Assembly (NCBI RefSeq): GCF_963576675.1
Contig: NC_088918.1
Location: 62,451,001 to 62,515,000 of the forward strand
Direction: 5' to 3'
Origin: Euphorbia lathyris
Lineage: Eukaryota; Streptophyta; Magnoliopsida; Malpighiales; Euphorbiaceae
Length of the DNA: 64,000 nt
Shown: one piece after another, positions 1 to 11,000 of the stretch
Layout of the letters: every line of letters starts with the position of its first letter
Numbering within the stretch: the first letter of the stretch is position 1
Notes under the pieces: generated by a model
The model's database searches: none
The model's input: only the letters and a program-made list of their open reading frames with translations
What the model was told of the DNA's origin: nothing
Made by a program: the position numbers and the translations under genes

Positions 1-1218
1 TGCATCTTATTATCTTTGATCCAAAAGAGCATCTCCTTTCGGGAAGCGTTAAAGGATAGTTGTGTTTTATCTCTTTGCTCCCAAGGTTTGTTGGTGCTTC
101 GGTCTCTTCTGTCTTTATCTTGGGAAGTCTTGTCACCTCCGGGTGTGGACTCCTTTCTTAATAAAGGGTTCGGCTTGTGCTCGTCCCATCTTGTATAACT
201 TCGGGCCCTCTTCATAAGGTCTTGAAAGTCCTTTAGCGAGCTGTTATGATGCTTTGTTGTAGGGCTCTGCTTCGGCAGTTACTTGTCATGGCGTCAATAG
301 CTCCTCGAACGCTGAATTCTTTGACCTTAATGGCTAGCGCCTGAAATTCTTTGATAAATTAGGCTAGCCTTCAGCCTGAATAGTTCGATTGAGATCTTGC
401 ATAGTTTTCCTTTCGGGAATCAAAGTGAAAAAGTGATCTACAAACGACTTGGCCATTTGGTTAAAGTCGTAAACTGATTCGGGCTTGCTCATACCAAAAG
501 GCTGCTGATTCCTTTAGGGTTGTAAGGAAAGGACGGCACAACACTACGTCTGTGGTCGTGGTTGCTTGAATGAGCGTTCGAAAATTCTTAACATGGGTAA
601 CTGGATCGCCCACTCCTCCATATTGGCCGAAAGTTGGTATTCGGAAATCCAATGGCATTGGTTGCCTCTGGATTTCCCTAGATAAAGGTGTGCAAGTATG
701 CGAAAAACCTGAATGTGCATCCATTGAGTTATTTCTTTTCAGCGTATCTTTTCTGAGGAGTTCTAATACATCCTCTTTGCTAAGGAGTGTGGCTTCCTTT
801 GGCTTTGGCTTCTCTGTCTCTGGGCGATTATGCCGATGGCCGGGATATTTGGATGGGGAACGATTTCTCCTATAGGCTCGGAATCGATCATTCTCCTTGG
901 TCTTTTCTAGTTTTCATGGGGGGGTTCTTGATCAGGAATATCTCCTTGTTGGTGATACGCTTTGGGAGCTGCCTGAACGGTCTTATTGTGAAGGTCCTCC
1001 TTCTCCTTTCTCAACTGTCGTTGGAGAACGATCATCTCCCGTTGATGGGTTGCTTTCGCTTCATCCATCTCTTTTTGCATGGCGATCATATTTTGGCCAA
1101 ATCTCCAAGAAACCTCATTTGCCAACAACTAGTATTGAGGATCCAGTTGGAGTGGTTATTGAACATCTTCTTCGTTGTTTCCATGAACTTTTAACTGAAT
1201 TTGATGGGATGTAGCCAT
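1..1218 (-). pseudogene. Ty3/gypsy gag remnant, running off the left edge
   Basis: A degraded gag polyprotein of a Ty3/gypsy retrotransposon. The likely start is the ATG at 1216-1218, whose frame begins MATSHQIQLKVHG. It is followed by stops, then a coiled-coil-like segment (about 907-1128, rich in E, K, Q and R) and a capsid-like core (about 461-724) with PLDFRIPTFGQYGG, HVKNFRTLIQ and AAFWYEQ, which matches the plant gypsy gag pattern of a target-protein core followed by an A-x-x-W-Y/F helix. Several stops and frame changes interrupt it, so no functional Gag can be made. The rest of the element would lie left of the window. The family assignment is good; the lineage within gypsy is not resolved. 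Confidence 0.75.
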
Positions 1219-1321
1219 GACTTGATATTTTGAATAATTGCGGCAGATTGTTTGAATCCACACTCACCACACCAATGATAACTTATTACATGATCCTGCT
1301 TACATGTCAAGGTGGAAACTA

Positions 1322-1711
1322 TGATCCGACGTCGTAATAGTCCTATAAAACCGTAAATAGCTCAGACGGGGCCAGAATCCGGCGAACCCGCTCTAATGCC
1401 TAAGTCAAATTGGGATTTAGGACCAAATAAGAGGGTAAGAATATGTTTTGAAATAGTAGTTAACATACCAAACCTTACGGTTGTACCTGTCTATTTATAG
1501 TGCTCGATTAGTTTAAGGTTGTCACCTTATTAGGAATCCTTGTGAGTTTAGGATTTTTATTTCCTTGAGGATTCCGAATTTTGAAAGGAATCCTTTGTCT
1601 CATAGGATTTCGGAAGTTTCTCCTTGCGATTGGACCTAAAGCCATGTGTATTGGCTATTGATGGCTAATCATTGGGCTTGGACCACTGTCCAATTATGGG
1701 TTTTGACATCA
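1322..1711 (-). repeat. Probable 5' LTR of the left-edge gypsy element
   Basis: This stretch lies directly upstream of the minus-strand gag. Read on the minus strand it begins TGATGTCAAAACCC, contains a TATA box and ends near GGATCA. The boundaries are inferred from TG/CA ends only, because the second LTR lies outside the window. I did not find a convincing tRNA-complementary primer-binding site between it and the gag. Confidence 0.4.
1491..1500 (-). promoter_or_regulatory. TATA box in the gypsy LTR
   Basis: CTATAAATAG on the minus strand, correctly placed inside the candidate LTR to start transcription towards the gag remnant. Confidence 0.5.
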
Positions 1712-2129
1712 GTCTTTTATGCAGCCTTTTATCCAAAAAGGGAGTGATCATGATGTCATCAACATAATGTCATTTTGCATGATATCAAGAGGTATATAAG
1801 AAAAGTGATGTGTAAAAGTTTAAGTTTATACTATATATTAAGGAAACATTACACAACTGGGTCAAATGGGAGGCTCATTTATATATTTAGACCAATTACC
1901 CAAGTCATTACCTATCTAGACTATTTATTTGTGACTTTCCCAAAATGCTCTTCATATATATAAGCACTTAGAAATTTCTTACTCTTTCTTCTTTCTCTCT
2001 TCGTTTCTTTCTTAGTTTGCGAACTTGGCATTCCATTTTTAATTATCGACTCATATATACGTAAAATTTTTCTTCTTGCGAACTTGGCACTCCGTTTTTT
2101 ATTATTTTGTACGTTTTTCCAGGATAATA

Positions 2130-2310
2130 CTTTCAGTACATGATTTTACTTTGCATTTTTCGCAAACTGCAAAGTCTGCGAAGGTAAATACTACTTTGCA
2201 GAATAACTTTTTCTTCGCAGTTTTCACAAACTGTGAAGCAAAATCATGTATTGAAGTACTATTTACCTTCGCATGTTTCGCAGTTCGCGAAAAATGCGAA
2301 GTGGTATATA
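2130..2310. repeat. Imperfect foldback built of TTCGCA/TGCGAA motifs
   Basis: Both strands read nearly the same. Each carries TACATGATTTT, a C/T-rich TTTCGC-AACTGC block and GCGAAGGTAAATA in the same order. The centre is near 2220. It looks like the arms of a small foldback transposon or rearranged repeat. No target duplication was recognised. Confidence 0.5.
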
Positions 2311-2565
2311 ACATTAAAATCATAACATTATCAAAATCATAACAACAAGATTGCAACAATAATTATAACATTCAAATCATAACCATTATCAAAATTTACA
2401 ACAAGATTGCAACAATAATTCAAACTCTAAACCCTAACAATGTGCTTCCAGAACAAAAAGAATATCAAAATGTTATGGAAGCACACTTTCTCCCTAGTGT
2501 ACTTCCAAGACATTTGGAAGAGAGTGTGCTTCCAGAACATTTGCTAAGAAGTTCAGAAGCAAATG

Positions 2566-2808
2566 TGTAACACTCTGGTCCAATACCATGTAGATATTGT
2601 CCGCTCTGGCCCAATTCCAACACATTGGGCCTCACGGCTTTAAAACGCGTCTACATGTATTGGATTCACATCTTACTAATAAGCCCCAATCACTCCCTCT
2701 CCATTTCCGATGTGGGATTCATTCTTGCCCCCATCGCCATCCCTTAGGGCCGCTCCTTGCTTAGGCCTTCTTACCCCGGCGCCACCCACTCCGGACCGGG
2801 TCGTTACA
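2566..2808 (-). mobile_element. Solo LTR of a TRIM retrotransposon
   Basis: A 243-bp sequence from TGTAACACTC to CGGGTCGTTACA that is the reverse complement of the 247-bp LTRs of the complete TRIM at 60493-61057. It is flanked by a perfect 5-bp target duplication AAATG (2561-2565 and 2809-2813). One LTR with an intact duplication and no internal part is the usual product of LTR-LTR recombination. Confidence 0.93.
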
Positions 2809-2989
2809 AAATGGAACTAGAACATTTGGTGAAGTTCAGAAGCAAAAGGAACTGGAACATTTGGTTTTCACCATCTTCATCACATCCCAATCAACCCTCA
2901 ATGTGATTGATGCCTTTGTATTCAAGATAAACGGATCACTGTGATTGATGCCTTTGTATTCAACCTTTATAAAAAAATCAAGTCATTTT

Positions 2990-3260
2990 TAGGGAAATAA
3001 TGAAAGAAACACTTCGCAGAGAGCGAATCTGCGAAGCAAAAAACAACTGAAAAATGATGATTTGTGCTTCACAGAAAGCGAATCTGCGAAGTCTGTGAAG
3101 AAAAATACACCTGAAAAATGATGATTTTGCTTTGCAGGCTTCGCAAAATGTGAAACAAAATCATTCTGCGAAGCCATTTTATGAAGAAAATATTACTTTA
3201 GATGATGATTTTGCTTTGCAGAATTCACAAAACGTGACACAAACTCATTTTGCGAAACCA
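2990..3260. repeat. Degenerate CTGCGAAG tandem repeat region
   Basis: Several imperfect copies of a unit with AATGATGATTT, TTGCTTTGCAG and CTGCGAAG follow each other. They share words with the foldback at 2130-2310, so both may derive from one repeat family. Nothing coding is convincing here. Confidence 0.45.
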
Positions 3261-3261
3261 T

Positions 3262-4054
3262 TTTTTGGAAAAAGATGAAAATGAAACAGGAGAAATACAG
3301 TAAATACTACCTTATTTCTGCCTTTTGTCATTGAAATTGACAATAAACATATGATAAACACATAAAAACGTCGAATAGCGATACTTTCTATTCGCACAAG
3401 AAGAAACAAACCAAGAGACGAAGAAGAAACAGGAAGATGAAGAACCATGTCTTCACAAAAATAGGGAGACAAAGAGAGGAAGAAGAGACAGGATGATGAA
3501 AAAATGGAGATGATTCGCACAATATAAAAGAAGGGGAAGATAAAACGACAGACATAAAAGGGAAGATGAGACGATGAAACTGATAGAAAAAAAATGAAAA
3601 AGACGAAAGATTTGGAGTATTTTGAAAAAATCACAAATATATAGTCTAGATATATAATGACTTGAATAATTAATCTAAATATGTAAATAGACCTTCAATT
3701 TACCCCAATTTTATAATTTTTCCATATATTAATTATACTTTTTTTTTTAACTATGTAAACCTTTAAACTGAACTGTCTTTTTGGAAGAAGTAAAATTTTT
3801 AAACACAACATTAATCATTAATCTATTCAATTTTAAGAATTAAACTCATACCCCCATAATATAAGAGAATTGAAGAATTAATATTGCATAAAGAAATTTA
3901 AAAACTTTGCTAATTTAACAGAAAATTCTAAATACTTACACTTTTTTTTATCAAGCTAAGGAGACAACGACAGCCATCGAAAGGAAAGTAGGGTGCCCAA
4001 AAGAGGATAATAACACTAATGATCCTTTAACTATCACAAAAAGTAAAAATATAA
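3262..4054. other. Non-coding AT-rich DNA
   Basis: A purine-rich run (about 3400-3620) gives a long minus-strand reading frame, but its protein is low-complexity F/S/L and not convincing. I see no gene or clear repeat here. Confidence 0.5.
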
Positions 4055-4063
4055 TAAATCTTA

Positions 4064-4655
4064 GGGTTAAGGTGCAAAAATACCCCTAACGTTTTGGATC
4101 AGGAGCAATTTTACCCTTAACGTCTAAAATGGTGCAATTTTATCTCTAATGTTGGAAGCCAAGAGCAATTTTACCCCTAACGTTAATAAATTGGTTCAAT
4201 TTGAGAAATAATTCATCAAACTGTTTCTCGGTCATGAATCTTGTCATTTACACTTCACACATGCGTTATTTTATCAGTAACAAATCACAAACATATGTTG
4301 GGATGTGAAAAAAATAAGAAAAAAATATTAAAAATATACTGTCTTTTGTACGAATTAGATAAAAAAAATCAAAAAATTCACCGAATTTATAAATATTAAT
4401 CTCTAATTTTATTATTAAATTAAAAAAAAACATTATATCCCTTTTTTTTAGAACAAATTGATATGCAATCGGTGCAAAATAAAGAAAAAAATGACTGTAT
4501 TTTATAATAATGTTTGAAATTGATTCAATTTATCAACGTTAGGGGTAAAATTGCTCTTGGCTACAAATATTAGGGGTAAAATTGCACCATTTTGGACGTT
4601 AGGGATAAAATTACTCCTGATCCAAAACGTTAGGGATATTTTTGCACCTTAACCC
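4064..4655. mobile_element. MULE-type MITE with long terminal inverted repeats
   Basis: Ends GGGTTAAGGTGCAAA and its reverse complement TTTGCACCTTAACCC. The inverted arms run about 140 bp, made of alternating blocks such as CCCCTAACGTT and AGCAATTTTACC. A perfect 9-bp target duplication TAAATCTTA lies at 4055-4063 and 4656-4664. Nine-base duplications with long inverted repeats are typical of Mutator-like elements. The core has no reading frame. Related, more decayed copies lie at 51250-51765 and 61785-62205. Confidence 0.92.
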
Positions 4656-4664
4656 TAAATCTTA

Positions 4665-5044
4665 AATCCTTATTCAGAAAGACATAACTTTGATTTCAAC
4701 CATGATCTTTTATCAAACCAATATTATGTCTAACAACAAACACGTTCACAGAAAATATCGCTTGAATGACATGTAATAAAAAACACATGCCAACAAATAA
4801 AAAAGATAAATCAAGAGTTTCACCATCTAGAAACTTGTTTAAAGTGACTTATTGACCCCTGAACTTACTAAAAATGACATTAACCCCTTGAACTTGCTTT
4901 CAAATTGACCAAATCACCTCTTATTACGCTTTAAGTCCAAAAGGCTAACGGGACATCTTTACAATTGATTGGGCCAATCAGTTTTTTCTGAACTAAGTTA
5001 AAGAAACCCTAATGCATGAGTGAAACCAATAGTAAATGGGGAAA
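4665..5044. other. 3' flank of the SET-domain gene
   Basis: Non-coding DNA between the MITE and the last codon of the SET gene. It should contain that gene's 3' untranslated region on the minus strand. No other element is recognised. Confidence 0.5.
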
Positions 5045-8000
5045 TCAATTTCCTTCACTCAAGGATAATTGCAAGGCATGCTCTGCTTCCTTGAGAAATA
5101 ATCTGGTGAGTTCCTTCTGCCCCCTTCTGTACACCACACAAGCCCTCCTGTTTCTGAAAGTGATGAGAGGAAGTTTTATTTCATACTGAATGATGAGAGG
5201 AAGTTAGAAGAGGCAAAAACAACTTTGAATAGAGGTGGCAATCTAGGTTATCGTATAGGGTAAATAACACTTATAGCCGCATAACTTGATCTTACTTTCT
5301 TTATGGTCCTGAACTTCAAAACCGGATATAAAAATTCATGAACTTTGTCCTTTACTAACATAAAAATTTCTAACCTTTTACCACTCCAATAACATAATCT
5401 CCATTGTAGAGGTGATGAAAATGATATTTTTAAACACTTTAATTCTTGAACTTTGGTTTTGAGGTGATTTAGATGTTTGCTAAGGAAAGAGAGAGTAATT
5501 ATTTAGAGAAAGGAATAATTTCGAAAATGTGGTTCATTCTTGGACTTTCCATTATGTTAATAAAAAGCAAATTTCAAGGACTTTTATGTTCTGTTTTGAA
5601 GTTCAGAGACTGTAAAGACATTAAGGCCAAAGTTAAGGGATCATGGGTGTAATGTACCTGCTATTTACATATTCTGTAGATAGATAATAGTGTCATTATT
5701 GTGTCGACACCCCTAACTTTGAATGGTAAAGAATATAGAGCTCAGTATCTATAGACAAAAAAAAACATGGAAGAAACTCATATTTAAGCCTCTGGTCAAT
5801 TCTATTTTTACTGATTAAGCCCCTAATCCTTTAAATAGATACATTACTCCCTTGATCAATTAATTATGAACACATTAAACCCCTGATCTTCTAAATGGAT
5901 ACATTAAGCCTGATCAAAAAAATAATTGATCAAGGATATGTATCCATTTAAAAGATCAAAAGCTGAATCAGTAAAATTGAATTGATCAAGGGCTCAAATA
6001 TGCATGTTTCCATTAAAAATAAGGACTTGGGATTGGGCATTTTCCATTAAAAATAAGGACTTGTGACTTGGTGAAATTATGTTACCTCCCATCGTTTTCT
6101 GGGCTTTCAACAAACTGGGCATTTGCCAGAAGTTCAGAATCACAGCTCTCTGGTCCAGAACCCTCTTCAAGATCCACCATCCTTGCAAGCAGAAAAATAA
6201 AAGCACGGAGTAAAAAAGATGTCTTAAGCTACAGGAATCATGCTTTTGGTATATTGTCTAGATTTCACTACGATTACTTCATTTGAAGTAGATCAACAAG
6301 CAACTGCAAAGCTCCAGAATCCCCACATGCCTCCCATATTGCTGCTCTAACTTCTGAATCAGTTGGTTGTCTCTCCCCTTCAGTTCCAACAAGCTTTAAA
6401 TAGAAAAATATAAAAGAAAAAATTCAATTGTGGGAAGAACTAAAAATCATTACGAGCTAAGTTATCTGGAAATGGTAACAGATATGGAAATGGATACAGA
6501 AATTGAAACTGATATAGAGAAACGATATTTCTAAATAATATAAGAAACGGAAACGTGTGAGAAACGTATAAATAATAAAAGTATAAGGATATGTAAGTAA
6601 CTTTTTAAATTGAAGGATGTATATTCTATTTTCTTATATCTATGTTCAGAGAAATTACTCCCTCCGATCTTAAATAGATGTCGTTTTAGGATTTTTAATT
6701 TGGTCTATTTTATATGCTGTTTTGTATTACCAATGCACTTTTAACAATATTTTCTCAAGTTTACTTTATTTATGATAAGGGAGAGGTTTAATAGTTAATG
6801 CAAATAATTCTAATTAAGCCATAATAATTAAGAAGAAAGAGAAATTCCGCATAGAAAGTAGAGTTTTAGGAGAGAAGTATTAAGGGTAAATTAGTCATTT
6901 TGATAGTCTAACTAATATTTTATTGGTTTGTGAAAAACCTAAACGACATATGTTAAAGACCAGAGGGAGTATATACAAGTCACATAAAGGAGGGGAAAAA
7001 ATAGAGTTTTTTTCATTTTCAAAGCTTGTAGAAGATCATCCAAAAAGTTTTAGGGATTTAATGAATATATGATTAGTATTGATCTACTTCTGAGAACACA
7101 TTACATCCTAGGAAACAAGTTTCCAATTTTCTTAAATTACGGAAAAGTGATCCGAAACATTTTGTGTGAGTTTCCAAAACGTTTCCCCAAAACGTGAACG
7201 CTTTAAGATCAAAGTTACATGCAATGTATATTAGTATTGATCTACTTCTGATAACACATTACATGCTAGGAAACAAATTTCCAATTTTCTTAAATTAAGG
7301 AAATGTGACCCGAAACATTTCGTATGAGTTTCCAAGAGTCAGTTTCCGAAACGTTTCCCAAAATGTGAACGCTATAAAATCAAAGTTACGTGCAACATAT
7401 ATTACAACTGCTGACTGAATGTTTTTTCTAATATATGTGCAGTGCAGATATTGTGCTGTACTGCTGCCCATAATACGGAACATAATTGATGGAAGAAAAG
7501 ATTTCAAAATACCTCTTCGAGCAATGAGGAAACCTCATACAGTTCAGCTTCCTGCATGGCTAACGTCCGCAATGTAGTTAAAAAGTCCTCAGGAAAGACT
7601 AGTTTACTTATGTAAGAGGGGTTCTTGCGCTGACCACTCCAACTGAAGTTGCAAATTTTATCGTTCTGGCACTTCTCATTGCTGTCACTTTTTGAGGTGT
7701 CTACTGGGAAAAACCCATGATCTAGTAAGCTTTTTGGTAAAAGACACCGCATTTCAGCTTTCTGTGAACGGAAGCGAGGATGGAACGGTAAGAAATAGTT
7801 CTATGAAATGTTATCAGATTTTCACTAACTTAACAAAGGATATAGAACCAACCAGACCATTTAGGAGTCACAAAAGGCTAACCTGTGCTTCTAGAAGCTG
7901 CAGTTTAGAGTCTGAAAAGGGAACATTTTGAATTGCTTCTGCAGGATAATGAACCTGCAAGCATTAGACAAGCAATGTATTTGTCATACAATCCACTGGC

Positions 8001-11000
8001 TAACATCCAGCAATTTGACTAAAAGTATGGTTCTAACTTCTAAAACTCATGAAAAATTAAAAATCCATCTCAACAGCCCAGATGTTCAAAGAAACTTCCT
8101 CCAGGCTTCACTTGAGTGCAGCAGCTTAAATAAACAATGAAAATGACTAAAGTCTACAAGCGAAAATAGGATATAATATATTTATGGCCCCTAAACTATA
8201 ACACTACTAACATTGTGGCCCGTAAACTTGATTTCCTGAGGGAAGTCCTTGAATTTTACATTATTGTAGCATTGAAGTCCAAATAAAAGAAAATACTTTT
8301 GAAAAATTAATGAAATGGTGACTAGAAAAAGTTCGACTACATCATTGACTGTTTTTATCAATGTCACCATAAATTATGGTCAAATACCTATTTCTACGTT
8401 ATCATTTCATTAATTTTTAAACGAATTTTATTTGATTTTGGTCTTTAATGTAACAATTAAGTAAAGTGATATGTCAAGAAATGAAAGTTTAGGGGCTATA
8501 ATGTTAGTAGTGATATAATTCAGGAGCCATTGTTGTATTTTACCCAAAATATTCATATAAATTACTTACCATGAGATAGTCATCTGTATTATTGTCAATC
8601 ACAAATCCGTATAGATACAGTAACTCCTGCATCAAAATACAAGAACATTGCTTTCAATTTGAAGGATAACCCTACAGCTGCTATTGCAAAATCATTGCAA
8701 GAAATAAAATACAAAAAGGCAAAATAGCTATAAGACAAACAGAATCTAATAAAATAACAGAAAGATTGAAGATAATACTTCATCAGATTATATTTCCAAT
8801 CATTTACAAGCTCTCGCTGCAAAGACTTGTGGATATAACGGATAATTAAGGGGCTATCAGCGCATTTTAATTGCATTGCCAAAATCCAATACTCAAATGT
8901 TCCTAAAAATCATCTGCAGCTCATTGAATTCAAAACAGAACCAAGAAGACAGAGGAGAATGTTGATTAATGGTAACCTAAAAGGACATGCACCATGAGTG
9001 CACTTGTGAAACTAGAGCTACAACATAGCAAAAGTAAGCAGATAAGGGAAACCCTTGAACAAAGTAAAAGTTCTGACAACATCCATAATCAAGAAAAGAA
9101 AATAGATTGAGCAAGTTAATAGAAAGCTCCATCGAAGACTACTTTAATGTTAGAATATGCCATATTATAACATGTTCCAGAAAATGTATAACATATAATT
9201 TTGTTGAATTTGATAAAATAGCACAATCATTTCGAAAGCAAGAAATCCTAGAAAGTGGTGAATACATCTGTAGACAAAACTGCAAGCATTGAACAGTGTG
9301 CAAAGAAATATATAGGGGTCAGTTAATAAGGTAACTTCACAGTGTGAAAAGAAATTACCTCATTGCCTTTGTTACCATAACTAATGGAAATCTCTTTCTC
9401 AATTTGGAAGGGAGTTTGTTCAGCTTTCCATTTGGTACAAACAAAAAGTCATGAAGAAAACGTAATCAATATGAGCAGTAACTGTTAAAACTAAATGAAG
9501 TTAAGAGTTAAGACTATCCAAAACTCATATTTAATACATGTCTGTGAGGTTTGAACATATAGATATAAAAAAGAACAATACCAGAAAGAAGGAACATGGA
9601 GACCGGAACTCCAGTCACTGAGCCAGTCCCATCAACCTCCCATGTCGCTGCTGCCTTCAAATCTACATAACCATATTTGCAACAAATAAAACACAAAAGT
9701 ATCAAACCTCGCAATTGACTGCATTGTCACAGCAACTACAAAAGGCTATGAAGCAGAGAATTTGAAATATTCAGATGGAAAAAATTTCATAACTAAGTAC
9801 TTGCCTTTGAACAAAGTAAAAAGGTTGCAAAATGGAAAATCAATTTCGATCAACAGTTACCAAAATTACAGCCTCTGGGACATGTATGTTACTGGAGGTA
9901 AAAAAACATATGAGCTAATTTACCCAGATTTCATAAGAAAAAAAACTGGCATACCATGGTTGCAAAAATCGATGCCAGGAACAAGACCCTCTACCCAAAC
10001 TGTCTCTCCTGGAACTGAAGCAGAAACCTCTCCACTGACTTGAGTGTCAATTGCACGAACCTTTAATTCTGATATAAGAGGGGTAGTGTTAAAAGCACCA
10101 TCAAATCCGTTACTTGTAAACTATATAATCATACCCGGAGGAAAAAGATTATCTCACTTGTTTCATCCTTTTCATTAATCATGCCTCCATCAGAATCACC
10201 ATTGAAGGATAGCTCAGGGTTGTCAGTAACAGTAAATTGACTGCCTTGAACCTCTTGAACTTGGGGAAATACATAAGCACGTGGAAAGGGAATGTTCAGC
10301 GCACGACTCCAAAATACAGAATTTGCCCTAGCATAAAAAAATTGTGCAAGATTAACAAATGAAAGTAGAAGAAAGATCAACAATCTAAATAAAGGAAAAA
10401 AAAAATCTAGCAGAAGTGGCTTACAAAATACTTACCAAAGGAAATCCTCAAAAAGAACTTCACTGCAAAGGAAAAACATAACAAAAAATCTCAGGTTTTT
10501 ATGCAGAAAATGTTGTTCCTTTTTATGTCTTACTCATTCTATATGCATTACTGAAAGTATAACATATCAGCGACTGGAAAGTCTAGGGATTGATTGTGAA
10601 GTTTCCCTATTGCAAATTCTATATTCTGTTATTTCGTTGTTTAGTATTAGCAATCTGTGGGTTGTGTTTCCTATATAGTAGTATTAGAAAGTTGGTAGGA
10701 AAGTGCTTCCTAATTAGGATGTTACAGCTGTCCTTGTAACTGCCTTGTTCTTCCTATTTAGGAGGAAGTGCTGTAGGTATTGGTTATGGATAGGTAGAAC
10801 AAGCCAGTTACAAGGACAGCTGTAACATCCTAATTAGGAAGCACTTTCCTACTTAATTTCTAATACTACTATATAAGAAACACAACCCACGATTGCTAAT
10901 ACCAAACAACGAAATAACAGAATATAGAATTTGCAATAGGAAAACTTCACAATCAATCCCTAGACTTTCCCATCGCTGATATGTTATACTTTCAGTTAAC

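Noticed and set aside
3245..3634. Minus-strand frame of 129 codons
   Set aside because: The protein is F/S/L-rich low complexity from a purine-rich tract, with no domain.
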